Source: Deinococcus multiflagellatus (lineage in GTDB: Bacteria > Deinococcota > Deinococci > Deinococcales > Deinococcaceae). Taken from it: DNA of 64,000 nucleotides. Position 1 is the stretch's first letter. Each line of letters begins with the position of its first letter. The notes under the pieces were generated by a model. The model worked only from the letters and a program-made list of their open reading frames with translations, did not search any database and was not told the origin of the DNA. Made by a program: the position numbers and the translations under genes. The stretch spans positions 186,001-250,000 of the forward strand of contig NZ_JAIQXV010000001.1 of assembly GCF_020166415.1 (NCBI RefSeq). Reading direction: 5' to 3'. Of the stretch, positions 24,367 to 37,887 are shown in pieces.

Positions 24367-25011
24367 CTAGCCCAGTTCGGCCAGCAGCGCCTGAACCCGC
24401 TCGCGCAGGTCACCCCGGGCCTGGGGGGCGCCCAGCTGGTGCAGGCCGCCGTGGTAGGCGTCCGGGTCCCCGAACAGGCGCGAGAGCAGCTCGAATTCGC
24501 GCTGGCTGCGCAGGCTGGCGTCGTCGCGGAACAGGGTCACGTACTGGTCCTGGAAAGCCCACTCACTGAGCTGCCCGTCAAGGTAAGCGCGCATCAGGCG
24601 GCGGTAGGGCTCCACGTTGTCGTCGGTGGCCACGCTGCCGCTCTGGGCTCGGGGCGGCACCTGGCCCTCAAAAACGGGCGTCAGGGCCTGCGGCGTGATG
24701 TCCCAGTTGTTCACCTCAAACTGCGCCTCGCCGCCCCGGAACAGAATGAACTGCGGGCTGTGGTGCACGATCCCGGTGCGCTGGGCCACATGGTTGCTGG
24801 CCGGGCGCCAGTCCACCACGCGGATGTAGCCCACCGGCAGCTCGAAGCGCTGCAGGAAGGTTTCCACCACCCCAAAGCCCTGCATGGTCTTGTGGCAGGT
24901 GCCGGCCTTGAAGACGGCGGCCAGCGGGTAATCCTGCAGGAACTGGTCCACCTCTTCGGGCGTGGTCAGGGGCACCAGAACCTGAGCGTCGGCTTGTGCG
25001 GTCTGCGTCAT
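24367..25011 (-). CDS. monothiol bacilliredoxin (YtxJ/BrxC-like) fused to a colicin-immunity-like domain
   Basis: A 214-aa cytoplasmic protein. Residues about 10-115 are a thioredoxin fold of the YtxJ/BrxC type: [11 protein letters not shown] with a single active Cys, then [20 protein letters not shown] and the [16 protein letters not shown] end. Such proteins remove bacillithiol from mixed disulfides. Residues about 130-214 form a separate helical domain ([35 protein letters not shown]), which follows the pattern of the colicin-D-type immunity family. The reason for the fusion is unknown. TATGCT with GGAGGC precedes the ATG. Confidence 0.7.
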   Translation of the reverse strand: MTQTAQADAQVLVPLTTPEEVDQFLQDYPLAAVFKAGTCHKTMQGFGVVETFLQRFELPVGYIRVVDWRPASNHVAQRTGIVHHSPQFILFRGGEAQFEVNNWDITPQALTPVFEGQVPPRAQSGSVATDDNVEPYRRLMRAYLDGQLSEWAFQDQYVTLFRDDASLRSQREFELLSRLFGDPDAYHGGLHQLGAPQARGDLRERVQALLAELG

Positions 25012-25123
25012 GCCTCCAGCATAGCGCCGCTTTACAAAACGAAGTGAAAAGAGGTCGTGGGCATCCTCAGAACGGGTTCAGGGAGAGGGAAGGGCAAGGA
25101 GGCCCGGAGGTGTGCCGACAGGC

Positions 25124-26347
25124 CTATCCTCCCCCGTCTGTGGACGCTGCCCCAGACGGAGCGCGCCACAGCATCAGCAGCCACGCGGCGCCCGTCAGCG
25201 CAGCGCACAGCAGAAACACGCTGCGGTAGCCGAAGGCCTGCGCCCAGGCCCCGGCCGTGATCCCGCTGAGCATGCTGCCCACACTGCCGGTATTGGCGAA
25301 CAGGGTGGTGGCCGCCGCAAAGCGCCCCGGCATCAGGCCCTGAAAGTAGGTCATGCCCAGCCCGGCCAGCAGGGCCAGCACCACCGCGCGCAGCACCTGG
25401 GCCGCCACCAGCGCGCCCACCCCCTGCGCCAGCAGCAGCAGGGCAAAATGCACGGCGAACAGGCCCATCCCGGCTGTGACCAGCCGCGCCACTGGGGGCG
25501 GGCGGCGCCACGCCACCAGCGCCAGCATCACCGGAATTTCCAGCAGCGCGCACAGGCCCACCAGCAGCCCCACCAGCCCCTCGCTCTGGTTCAGCGTGCC
25601 GGTGACGAACAGGGGGAAAAATGTCATCCCCATGCTCATGGCCATGCCATACAGCACGAAAGCCAGGGCGCTCCAGGCCACCGCGCGCCGGGGCGGCCCG
25701 GCGCTGGGGCGGTCCGGGCCCACCGCCGCGCGGGGCGCGCGGCCCGGCACCCGCCACAGCGGCAGCGCCGAGAGCACAAAGCAGCTGCTGGCCAGCGCGA
25801 AGACCCCGGTAAAGTCCAGCCCGGCCAGCGCCAGTGCCCCCAGCCCTGGCCCCACCACCCACGAGAGGCTGAACACGGAGCGCAGCGCCGTCATGGCCCG
25901 TTCGGCCAGATCGCCGGGCACGTCCTGCAGGGCCGCGCGCGCCAGCGAGAACACCTGCGGAAAAGCCGCCGAGCCAGTGCCCAGGAACACGGCCCCCACC
26001 AGCAGCAGCCCGGCAAAGTCGCGCACCACGCCCAGCAGCGCGTAGGCCATAGCCCCCGCCGCAATGGTGAGCAGCACCAGCGGCTTGCGGCTGGGCCAGC
26101 GGTCCGACCAGCGGGCCAGCCGCGTGGCGATCAGCACCGCGCTGACCGCGTTGAGCGACAGAAACAGGCCCAGTTGCAGCGGGTTCAGGCCCGCTTCCTC
26201 CACCGCGAACAGGGCCATAAAGGGGATCGCCAGCGACAGGCCAAAGCCCAGCAGAAACACGCTGAGGGCCAGCCGCGCCGCGTGTGGCAGCCGCAGCACC
26301 GCCCGGAGCATCTGCCCCGCTGAGTCGGGGTGGGCAGGGTGGGTCAT
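25124..26347 (-). CDS. MFS transporter, Set-type sugar efflux family
   Basis: A 407-aa, 12-segment major facilitator protein. NQSEGLVGLLVGLCALLEIPVML (about 270-292) is the hallmark region of the SetA/SetB sugar efflux group, and LARWSDRWPSRKP is the TM2-TM3 loop. These proteins export sugars or sugar-like toxic compounds. ATG 26347 is chosen over GTG 26359. It is upstream of the bacilliredoxin gene, with 112 bp between them. Confidence 0.8.
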   Translation of the reverse strand: MTHPAHPDSAGQMLRAVLRLPHAARLALSVFLLGFGLSLAIPFMALFAVEEAGLNPLQLGLFLSLNAVSAVLIATRLARWSDRWPSRKPLVLLTIAAGAMAYALLGVVRDFAGLLLVGAVFLGTGSAAFPQVFSLARAALQDVPGDLAERAMTALRSVFSLSWVVGPGLGALALAGLDFTGVFALASSCFVLSALPLWRVPGRAPRAAVGPDRPSAGPPRRAVAWSALAFVLYGMAMSMGMTFFPLFVTGTLNQSEGLVGLLVGLCALLEIPVMLALVAWRRPPPVARLVTAGMGLFAVHFALLLLAQGVGALVAAQVLRAVVLALLAGLGMTYFQGLMPGRFAAATTLFANTGSVGSMLSGITAGAWAQAFGYRSVFLLCAALTGAAWLLMLWRAPSGAASTDGGG

Positions 26348-26438
26348 GGGGCGGGCCACAGCGGCATCCGACCACTGTACCCCGCGCGGGTGCCGGCCCA
26401 GTGGGCGGCCGGGGCCCGATCTTAAGCAAAAGCACAGG

Positions 26439-26474
26439 TTGACAGAAGATTATTTTTAGGTATAACTAAAAATA
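26439..26474 (+). promoter_or_regulatory. promoter with DtxR/MntR-like palindrome of the Mn transporter operon
   Basis: TTGACA (26439-26444) and TATAAC (26461-26466) are separated by 16 nt and the ATG follows 7 nt later, so the transcript is leaderless. A perfect 9-bp inverted repeat TATTTTTAG (26451-26459) and CTAAAAATA (26466-26474) with 6 nt between covers the -10 box and reaches the start codon. The position predicts repression by a DtxR/MntR-type metal sensor; no such gene is in the window. Confidence 0.8.
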
Positions 26475-27370
26475 TGATTTGCCGCCACTTTCTGCTGCTG
26501 GGCAGCCTGAGTCTGGCCGGCGCGGCCCTGGCCCAGCCGGCGCCCCCCAAAAAGACGGTGCTGACCACCTTCACCATCCTGGCCGACATGGCGCGCAACG
26601 TGGCCGGTGACCGCCTGAACGTGGTGTCGCTGACCCGCCCCGGCGCCGAGATTCACGGCTACCAGTTCACGCCCAGCGACATCGTGAAGGCCCAGAAAGC
26701 CGACCTGATCCTGAACAACGGCCTGAACCTGGAACTGTGGTTTGCCCGCTTTACCCGCCAGCTGCGCGGTGTGCCCACCGTGACCGTCACCGAGGGCATC
26801 AAGCCCATTTCCATTGCCGCTGACGCCTACCGGGGCAAGCCCAACCCCCACGCCTGGATGTCGCCCAAGAACGCCCTGATCTACGTGGAGAACATGCGCA
26901 AGGCGTTTGTGAAGCTCGACCCGGCGGGGGCCGCGACCTTCAACCGCAACGCCGCGCGCTACAGCGCCGAGATCCGCAAGGTGGACGCCATGCTGGCCAA
27001 GCAGCTGGCCACCGTGCCGCAGAACCAGCGGGCGCTGGTCACCTGTGAAGGGGCCTTCAGCTACCTGGCGCGCGACTACGGCCTGCGCGAGTTCTACCTG
27101 TGGCCGGTGAACGCCGAAGAAGGCCAGGGCACGCCCCGGCAGGTGCGCGCGGTGATTGACGCCGTGCGCCAGAACCGCATTCCGGCCGTGTTCTGCGAGA
27201 GCACCGTGCCGGCGACCGGTATGCAGCAGGTGGCCCGCGACACCGGCGCGCGTTTTGGCGGCGTGCTGTACGTGGATTCCCTGACCGACGCCCGCGGCCC
27301 CGTGCCCACCTACCTGGACCTGCTGCGCAAGGACGCCGCCGCCATCGTGAAAGGGCTGACCGGCCAGTGA
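26474..27370 (+). CDS. Mn-type metal ABC transporter, substrate-binding protein
   Basis: A 298-aa periplasmic or cell-surface binding protein of the ZnuA/PsaA family. Signal peptide residues 1-20 end AGAALAQ. The four metal ligands fit the Mn/Fe type: His in AEIHGYQF, His in NPHAWM, Glu in TCEGAFSYL and Asp in YVDSLTD. The His-rich loop of zinc binders is absent. GTGA overlap with the ATPase gene shows coupling. Deinococcus accumulates Mn, which limits protein oxidation; this operon is a candidate importer. Confidence 0.9.
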   Translation: MICRHFLLLGSLSLAGAALAQPAPPKKTVLTTFTILADMARNVAGDRLNVVSLTRPGAEIHGYQFTPSDIVKAQKADLILNNGLNLELWFARFTRQLRGVPTVTVTEGIKPISIAADAYRGKPNPHAWMSPKNALIYVENMRKAFVKLDPAGAATFNRNAARYSAEIRKVDAMLAKQLATVPQNQRALVTCEGAFSYLARDYGLREFYLWPVNAEEGQGTPRQVRAVIDAVRQNRIPAVFCESTVPATGMQQVARDTGARFGGVLYVDSLTDARGPVPTYLDLLRKDAAAIVKGLTGQ

Positions 27371-28134
27371 GCCCTCACGCCCTGGACATTCACGACCTCA
27401 GCGTGGCCTACGGCGGCGGGCGGCTGGCCCTGCGCCACGCCACGCTGACCGTGCAGGAGGGCAGCATCTGCGGCCTGATTGGCATGAACGGCACGGGCAA
27501 GAGCACGCTGTTCAAGGCGGCGATGGGGTTCCTGCCGCCCATCACCGGGCAGATTCAGGTCTTTGGGCAACCCATGCGCGCCGCCCAGCGCCAGGGCCTG
27601 ATTGCCTACGTGCCCCAGAGCGAGGACGTGGACTGGGACTTTCCGGTGAGCGTGGGCGACGTGGTGATGATGGGCCGCCAGGGCCGCATGGGCTTCCTGC
27701 GCCGCCCCAGCGTGCGCGACCGGGACATGGTGCATGACGCCCTGACGCGCGTGGGCATGGCCGCCTTTGCCGGGCGCCAGATTGGCGAACTCAGTGGGGG
27801 CCAGAAAAAGCGCGCCTTCCTGGCCCGCGCGCTGGCCCAGGAGGCCCGGCTGCTGCTGCTGGACGAACCCTTTGGCGGCGTGGACGTGGGCACCAGCGAG
27901 GCCATCATTGCCCTGCTGCGCGACCTGCGCCGGGCCGGGTGCAGCGTGCTGGTCAGCACCCACGACCTCGACAGCCTGCAGGAATTCTGCGACCACGTCG
28001 CCTTTGTGGGCGAGCGCACCGTGCTGGCCTTTGGGCCCACCGCCACCACCTTTACACCGCAGAACCTCGCCCGCGCCTTTGGCGGACGCCAGCACCAGCC
28101 GGCCGCGCCCGCGCGCCTAGAGGTGGGCGCATGA
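27367..28134 (+). CDS. metal ABC transporter, ATP-binding protein
   Basis: A 255-aa ATPase of the Mn/Zn uptake class, on the cytoplasmic face. Walker A GMNGTGKST is near residue 40, the signature LSGGQKKR near 141, Walker B LLLLDEP near 162 and the switch His in STHDLDS. GTG 27367 overlaps the upstream stop, and its own stop overlaps the permease ATG, so all three genes are translationally linked. Confidence 0.93.
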   Translation: MSPHALDIHDLSVAYGGGRLALRHATLTVQEGSICGLIGMNGTGKSTLFKAAMGFLPPITGQIQVFGQPMRAAQRQGLIAYVPQSEDVDWDFPVSVGDVVMMGRQGRMGFLRRPSVRDRDMVHDALTRVGMAAFAGRQIGELSGGQKKRAFLARALAQEARLLLLDEPFGGVDVGTSEAIIALLRDLRRAGCSVLVSTHDLDSLQEFCDHVAFVGERTVLAFGPTATTFTPQNLARAFGGRQHQPAAPARLEVGA

Positions 28135-29015
28135 TCGAAACGCTGCTGGAACCCCTCACCTACGATTTTATGGTGCGTGCCCTGCTGGTGAGTTCGCTGG
28201 TGGGCGCCGCCTGCGCGGTGCTGTCGTGCTTCGTGACCCTCAAGGGCTGGTCGCTGCTGGGCGACGCGGTGTCGCACGCGGTGCTGCCCGGCGTGGTCAT
28301 CGCCTACTTGCTGGGCTGGCCCTTTGTGGTGGGCGCCTTCCTGTTCGGCCTGCTCAGCGTCTCGGCCATCGGCTTTATCGGGTCGCGCTCGCGCGTCAAG
28401 GAAGACACGGTGATCGGCGTGGTCTTCACGGCGCTGTTCTCACTGGGCCTGGTCATGATTTCCAAGATTTCCAGCGAGGTCCACCTGTCGCACATCCTGT
28501 TCGGGGACGTGCTGGGCATTGGGCAATCGGAACTGCTACAGACGGTGGTGGCGGGCACCCTGGCCCTGACGGCGGTCGTGCTCCTGCGCAAGGACCTCGT
28601 GCTGTACATCTTTGACCCCTCGCACGCGCGCAGCATTGGTCTGAACACCACGCTGCTGTACTACGCGCTGCTGGCCATCCTGGCCCTGACCATCGTGACG
28701 GCGCTGCAGACCGTGGGCGTGATTCTGGTGGTCGCCATGCTGATCACCCCCGGCGCCACCGCCTACCTGCTCACCGACCGCTTTGGGCGCATGCTGTGGC
28801 TGGCGGTGGCCTGTGGGGTGCTGTCCAGCGTGCTGGGCACCTATATCAGCTACTTTCTGGACGGCGCGACCGGCGCGTGCATCGTGCTGACCCAGAGCGT
28901 GCTGTTTGGGCTGGCGTTCCTGTTTGCGCCCAAACACGGCCAGCTGGCCCGCCGCCGCCAGCAGCGCCGCGAGCGTCTGGAAGAACTGGGCCAGCTCCAA
29001 TCATCCAGTCGCTAA
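28131..29015 (+). CDS. metal ABC transporter, permease
   Basis: A 294-aa inner membrane permease of the ABC-3 family with about eight or nine hydrophobic segments. The block [24 protein letters not shown] is the family's metal-gate helix with its conserved Asp and His. It ends with an Arg/Glu-rich cytoplasmic tail. ATG 28131 overlaps the ATPase stop (ATGA). Confidence 0.92.
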   Translation: MIETLLEPLTYDFMVRALLVSSLVGAACAVLSCFVTLKGWSLLGDAVSHAVLPGVVIAYLLGWPFVVGAFLFGLLSVSAIGFIGSRSRVKEDTVIGVVFTALFSLGLVMISKISSEVHLSHILFGDVLGIGQSELLQTVVAGTLALTAVVLLRKDLVLYIFDPSHARSIGLNTTLLYYALLAILALTIVTALQTVGVILVVAMLITPGATAYLLTDRFGRMLWLAVACGVLSSVLGTYISYFLDGATGACIVLTQSVLFGLAFLFAPKHGQLARRRQQRRERLEELGQLQSSSR

Positions 29016-29070
29016 GCCAAGCGGCCTAGTGACGCGTCCCGTGGCCGGGGGGGAGTGCTACCCTCCGGCC

Positions 29071-30882
<1,812 letters not shown>

Positions 30883-30896
30883 CGGCACAGGCCGCC

Positions 30897-30927
30897 GCCC
30901 CCTGGTTCACCGCCAGGGGGCTTTTTT
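30897..30927 (+). terminator. Rho-independent terminator of pepF
   Basis: GCCCCCTGG (30897-30905), a 7-nt loop, CCAGGGGGC (30913-30921) and six T. The clearest terminator of the window. Confidence 0.93.
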
Positions 30928-30976
30928 GGCCCCACATGTGCTCGCACGCGCTCTCAGCGCCCGTCATGCTGGTCCC

Positions 30977-31936
30977 ATGACCACGGCGCCCCTGCCTGCT
31001 GCCCACCCTGAAGCGCCTGCGCTGGACCGCCCCTGGCCGTGGTGGCGGCGCTTTGCGCTGCAGTTCGGCAGCCTGTACCTCGCCCTGTATTTCCTGGTGG
31101 GGGTGCAGGGCTTCGCCCCCCTGCCTGACCCGCTGCGCTTTGCCATGGCCCACGCTTTCAGCCGCGCCCTGTTCAGCGCGCCCCTGCCGCCCCTCGCTGG
31201 ACCCACGGGGAGCGGCGACACCGCCCTGGACTGGGCGTGGACCCTGGTGCTTTTGCTGGCGTCGCTGCTGGGGGGCGCCGTGTGGACCCTGCTGGACCGC
31301 CGGGCGCCCCACCCCCGCCTGATGGTCACGCTGTCGCAGTTGTTGCGCGTGTCGCTGATCTGGTGGCTGGCGGTTTACGGCCTAAGCAAGTTCAACTTCG
31401 GGCAGTTTGGCCTGCTGGTAGACCGGCAACTGACCACCACTTACGCCGAGTCCAGCCCTATGGGCCTGCTGTGGCGCTTCATGGCCGCCAGCCCCGGTTA
31501 CCAGTGGCTGGCAGGCGTGGCCGAGGTGCTGCCCGCCCTGCTGCTGCTGCACCGCCGCACTGTGACCCTGGGCGCCCTGATCGCCGCCGTCACCATGACC
31601 AACGTGCTGGCCCTGAACCTCTTTTACGACGTGCCTGTGAAGAACTTCAGCGCCCACCTGCTGCTGGCGGCCCTGGTGCTGCTGGCTCTGGACGCCCGGC
31701 GCCTGCGCGCCTTCGTCACCGGCGAGGCGGTGCCCGCGCAGGTCGCGCGCCCACAGCCGCGCGTGATGACCGTCCTGGCGTGGCTGGTCACGGCCGCCCT
31801 GCTGGTCATGGTGGGCGTGCAGGCCCGCACCGGCCTCGCGGCCCTGCACACCGACCGCCAGCGCACCCAGGTCAGTGCCGAGCCCCTGAAAACACGCGGC
31901 TTTCAGTGGGTGAACGAACAGCCGTACAACCGCTGA
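30977..31936 (+). CDS. integral membrane protein, possibly DoxX-like
   Basis: A 319-aa protein with about six to seven membrane segments and a short C-terminal tail ending FQWVNEQPYNR. Motifs such as LSKFNFGQFGLLVD and GVAEVLPALLLLH recall DoxX-type proteins, but I am not certain. CATGCT lies 6 nt before the ATG, a weak leaderless box. It stands alone between pepF and the convergent infB. Confidence 0.6.
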   Translation: MTTAPLPAAHPEAPALDRPWPWWRRFALQFGSLYLALYFLVGVQGFAPLPDPLRFAMAHAFSRALFSAPLPPLAGPTGSGDTALDWAWTLVLLLASLLGGAVWTLLDRRAPHPRLMVTLSQLLRVSLIWWLAVYGLSKFNFGQFGLLVDRQLTTTYAESSPMGLLWRFMAASPGYQWLAGVAEVLPALLLLHRRTVTLGALIAAVTMTNVLALNLFYDVPVKNFSAHLLLAALVLLALDARRLRAFVTGEAVPAQVARPQPRVMTVLAWLVTAALLVMVGVQARTGLAALHTDRQRTQVSAEPLKTRGFQWVNEQPYNR

Positions 31937-32252
31937 CCGCTGAGGCTAGAGCGGTTGACCAAAGAACCCCCTCACCCCTCGCTGCGCGAGGCCCTCTCCC
32001 ACGAGGGGAGAGGGTCGAAAACCCACATCATCTTTATGTCAACTGCTCCAGAGAGATTCAGCACGCCGCCTGGGAGGCTCGCTGAGGGCGGACACTGCGC
32101 GCCCACCGCGAGCAGTCTTCAAGACCGTGCTGTTCTGTCGCCGGCACCGCCAGCGTGGCGCAGCCCTGACCCGGCCTCCACCTCCATCGGCCCCACACCA
32201 AAAGGGGCGAGGCGACCACCCGGCCGCCTCGCCCTTTCCTGCCCAGCCCGGC
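31937..32252. other. intergenic region between membrane protein and infB
   Basis: No gene seen. It contains REP-like repeat copy 3 and, near 32100-32245, GC-rich sequence with no recognisable terminator for infB. Confidence 0.5.
31967..32014. repeat. REP-like hairpin repeat, copy 3
   Basis: Arms CCCTCTCCC (31992-32000) and GGGAGAGGG (32006-32014), preceded by CCCCTCACCCC. It is the inverted version of copy 1 with an extra GC-rich insert (CTCGCTGCGCGAG) between its two parts. Confidence 0.75.
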
Positions 32253-34079
<1,827 letters not shown>

Positions 34080-34120
34080 GCTCACCTCCGGTGAGACTCG
34101 CGCCTGTCCCCGCGTGGGGG

Positions 34121-34402
34121 CTACGCGTTGTGAATCGGGTCGGTGCCCGTCTGCGCCGTGCCTGGTCTCAGGGCCGAAACCGCTGCCGCCTGCGCGCCAA
34201 AGACCCGGCGCAGTCGCTTGTCCTGCCAGCATTCGGGGCGGTCAGCGCACAGGTAGGCGCCGCGTCCCTGCCGGGGCCCGGGGCACACGGTCCAGGCGCC
34301 GTCCACCCGGGTCAGGCGCACGAACTCAGGCTGGGGCCGCTTGCGGCGGCAGGCCACGCAGGTGCGCTCCGGCACGTGGCGGGCAGGGTGGGGGCCCGTC
34401 AA
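34121..34402 (-). CDS. ylxR: YlxR family RNA-binding protein
   Basis: A 93-aa YlxR (DUF448) protein with the signature RTCVACRRKRPQPEFVRLTR near residues 13-32 and GRGAYLCADRPEC. The family sits between nusA and infB in many bacteria; its molecular role is still unclear, with nucleoid or RNA binding proposed. Begins with TTG 34402, 5 nt after nusA. An internal GTG near residue 10 is an alternative start. Confidence 0.9.
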   Translation of the reverse strand: MTGPHPARHVPERTCVACRRKRPQPEFVRLTRVDGAWTVCPGPRQGRGAYLCADRPECWQDKRLRRVFGAQAAAVSALRPGTAQTGTDPIHNA

Positions 34403-34407
34403 GCCGC

Positions 34408-35589
<1,182 letters not shown>

Positions 35590-35649
35590 CTCACTCTTCC
35601 TTTGGCCCGCGCGTGTGGCGGGCAACGGTGCTTGGGGCCCCGGCGGTGC

Positions 35650-36111
35650 TCAGCGGTGCCGGTCCGGAAACTCGGCCAGATTGGCCTGGAACGTGCCCAC
35701 CATCAGGGTCTGGGGCTCGCCGCTGACCATGAAGGTCACCTGATCGCCGCTGACAGCCTGGATGGGGGCCGTAAACGCCAGCCCGCCCTCGCCGCGCACC
35801 CGGGCCTTCAGGCCCAGCATGCGCTCAAAGTGCCGCGCCCGGGTCAGGGGCCGCTTGGCACCCGGTGACTCGAATTCCAGGCGGTATTCCCCCGCAATGG
35901 GGTCCACGCGGTCAAATTCGGCTTCGGCCGCGCGGCTGGCCTTGGTCAGGTCGTCCACGGTCACCGGCTGTTCGTCCAGGCGGTCAATACGGATCAGGAC
36001 CACCGGTTGCCCGCCCAGGTTCTGCACCTGCACTTCCAGCACTTCAAAGCCCAGAGGCTCCAGGGCTGTGCGGGCCAGCCCTTCCAGATTGTGTGTTGTG
36101 TTGTTATTCAT
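35650..36111 (-). CDS. rimP: ribosome maturation factor RimP
   Basis: A 153-aa factor for 30S subunit assembly. Features: LEPLGFEVLEVQVQ, VLIRIDRLDEQPVTVDDL and LEFESPGAKRPLTRARHFERM, typical of the family. First gene of the rimP-nusA-ylxR-infB operon. Its ~88-nt leader contains a full terminator hairpin. Confidence 0.95.
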   Translation of the reverse strand: MNNNTTHNLEGLARTALEPLGFEVLEVQVQNLGGQPVVLIRIDRLDEQPVTVDDLTKASRAAEAEFDRVDPIAGEYRLEFESPGAKRPLTRARHFERMLGLKARVRGEGGLAFTAPIQAVSGDQVTFMVSGEPQTLMVGTFQANLAEFPDRHR

Positions 36112-36159
36112 ATTGTCTCGGCCAGGAAAACCCAGGCCTGTTTCACCACCCCCTCCACG

Positions 36160-36184
36160 AAAAAGGGTGGGTCACGGCCCACCC
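36160..36184 (-). terminator. terminator hairpin inside the rimP-nusA operon leader (possible attenuator)
   Basis: On the minus strand GGGTGGG, a 6-nt loop, CCCACCC and five T. It lies just after the operon promoter and 49 nt before rimP. No gene lies between promoter and hairpin, so it cannot serve an upstream gene of this transcript. A second small hairpin CGTTC-CTC-GAACG precedes it. Confidence 0.75.
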
Positions 36185-36205
36185 CCCGTTCGAGGAACGA
36201 CCCGC

Positions 36206-36233
36206 AGTATACCGCACTGGGCGCCGTTGTCCG
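36206..36233 (-). promoter_or_regulatory. promoter of the rimP-nusA-ylxR-infB operon
   Basis: On the minus strand CGGACA (36233-36228), a 16-nt spacer and TATACT (36211-36206). Transcription would start near 36199. Confidence 0.65.
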
Positions 36234-36274
36234 GGCCGACCCTCACAAACGGCCCGGGGCGGCCCCGGGCCCCC

Positions 36275-36304
36275 TTGCGCGCCGGGGGGGACTGCCCTTA
36301 GCAT
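36275..36304 (+). promoter_or_regulatory. promoter of tRNA-Val
   Basis: TTGCGC (36275-36280), 18-nt spacer, TAGCAT (36299-36304), 14 nt before the mature tRNA 5' end. Confidence 0.5.
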
Positions 36305-36318
36305 GTCAGGCCACGCGT

Positions 36319-36393
<75 letters not shown>

Positions 36394-36400
36394 GAAGAAG

Positions 36401-36423
36401 ACCCCGCGCCAGGCGGGGTTTTT
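36401..36423 (+). terminator. Rho-independent terminator of tRNA-Val
   Basis: ACCCCGC (36401-36407), loop GCCAG, GCGGGGT (36413-36419), then T5. It may also act on the opposite strand for the MaoC gene. Confidence 0.88.
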
Positions 36424-36448
36424 CGTGTTGAACGTGGGAGAAAGGGCT

Positions 36449-36928
36449 TCAGCCTTCCGCCGGCCGCTTCTGCATCAGCGCCGTGCGCTTGCACTTGGCG
36501 ACCACCTCGCCGCGCTGGTTCAGTGCCCGATGCTCCACCACCACAATCCCGGCGTCCGGGCGGCTGCGGCTTTCGCGCACCTCCAGCACCTCGGATTCTG
36601 CCCGGATGGTGTCGCCATGAAACACTGGCTTGGGGAACACCACGTCTGTCAGGCCCAGGTTGGCCACCAGCGTCCCCAGCGTGAGTTCATGCACGCTGAG
36701 GCCCACCAGCAACGACAGGGTCAGCAGGCTGTTCACCAGGGGGCGCCCAAACTCAGTCTGCGCGGCGTACTCGTGGTCCAGGTGCAGCGGCTGCGGGTTC
36801 ATGGTGAGGGTCGTGAAAAACACGTTGTCGGCTTCGGTCAGCGTGCGGGTGACGCGGTGGCGAATGACCGTGCCGGGCGTCAGCTCTTCCAGATATCGGC
36901 CCTGGGGGCGCTGAAGGTCTTCATTCAT
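36449..36928 (-). CDS. MaoC-like hotdog-fold acyl-CoA hydratase
   Basis: A 159-aa MaoC-type protein. [29 protein letters not shown] contains the hydratase Asp and His residues, and [15 protein letters not shown] follows. It is most like mesaconyl-CoA or 2-enoyl-CoA hydratases. Directly downstream of a CitE-like lyase on the same strand, a pairing typical of C5 dicarboxylic acyl-CoA metabolism. The exact substrate is inference. Confidence 0.82.
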   Translation of the reverse strand: MNEDLQRPQGRYLEELTPGTVIRHRVTRTLTEADNVFFTTLTMNPQPLHLDHEYAAQTEFGRPLVNSLLTLSLLVGLSVHELTLGTLVANLGLTDVVFPKPVFHGDTIRAESEVLEVRESRSRPDAGIVVVEHRALNQRGEVVAKCKRTALMQKRPAEG

Positions 36929-36978
36929 AGGGGACCTCGGGGAGTGGTGAGTGGTCAGTGGAGGTAAAGAGCTCTGGC

Positions 36979-37875
36979 TCAGGCGGGGGCTGTTCCACGT
37001 CCCACTCCCTCCTCCCCACTTCCCGCGCCTGCCACCACCGCCCGCGCCGCCGCCAGCATCGGCTCATCCACCATCTGCCCTTCAAAGGCAAAGGCGCCGT
37101 GACCGCTCAGGCTGGCGTCGTGGGCGGCCTGCAGCAGGGCGCGGGCGCGCCTGAGTTCGGCCTCGGTGGCGCCAAAAATCTCGTGGGCCAGGGCCACCTG
37201 GGCGGGGTGAATACACAGTTTGCCCGCGTAGCCCAGCGCGCGCCCCTGGGCGGCGTCTTCCCGGAAGGCGGCCTCATCGTTCAGCCGCGTCACCACGATG
37301 TCCAGCGCGGGCACCCCGGCCAGCCGCGCGGCCAGCGCCACCTGCGAGCGGGCGTAGAGCACTTCCAGCCCTCCTGGCGTGCGCAGCCCGCCCAGGTCGG
37401 TCGCATAGTCCTCGGCGCCAAAGTAGGCCCACTGCACGGCGTCCTCGCGCAGAATGTCCAGGGCGTGCCACACCCCGGCCCCTGTTTCCAGGCCCGCCAG
37501 CAGGGGCAGCCCCAACCCCCGCGCCGCCAGCGCCGCCACCACCTGCCGCACGTCCGCTGCCGACTCCAGCTTGGGCACCACGACGCCCGCCAGTTCCGGG
37601 GTCAGCACCGCCAGATCGTCTTCGAAGTACGGCGAATGCACCGCGTTCACCCGCACGAACACGCTCAGGTGCGGCGCAGCGGCAATCAGGTCCCGCGCCG
37701 CGTCGCGGGCGATGGGGCGGGCCGCCGCCTTGGCCTCGGGCGTGCTAGGAATGGCGTCTTCCAGGTCAACCACCACGGCGTCGGGGGCGCTGCGCGGCAG
37801 CTTGGCCACCAGCTCGGGGCGGTTGCCCGGCGCAAACAGCAGGCTGCGGGGCCGCAGGGGCAGGGGAGGCGTCAC
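36979..37875 (-). CDS. CitE/HpcH-type acyl-CoA lyase
   Basis: A 298-aa protein of the HpcH/HpaI aldolase family, CitE-like. [13 protein letters not shown] near residue 8, [10 protein letters not shown] near 32, [15 protein letters not shown] near 73, [11 protein letters not shown] near 126 and [10 protein letters not shown] near 225 are the core motifs, with the metal-binding acidic residues kept. The group includes malyl-CoA or citramalyl-CoA lyases and thioesterases. Starts with GTG 37875. The palindrome at 37888-37903 lies 13 nt upstream. Confidence 0.85.
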   Translation of the reverse strand: MTPPLPLRPRSLLFAPGNRPELVAKLPRSAPDAVVVDLEDAIPSTPEAKAAARPIARDAARDLIAAAPHLSVFVRVNAVHSPYFEDDLAVLTPELAGVVVPKLESAADVRQVVAALAARGLGLPLLAGLETGAGVWHALDILREDAVQWAYFGAEDYATDLGGLRTPGGLEVLYARSQVALAARLAGVPALDIVVTRLNDEAAFREDAAQGRALGYAGKLCIHPAQVALAHEIFGATEAELRRARALLQAAHDASLSGHGAFAFEGQMVDEPMLAAARAVVAGAGSGEEGVGRGTAPA

Positions 37876-37887
37876 GCCCGGTCCCCT

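Noticed and set aside
26445..26474. Manganese riboswitch upstream of the Mn transporter
   Set aside because: The transcript appears leaderless, so there is no room for a leader RNA.
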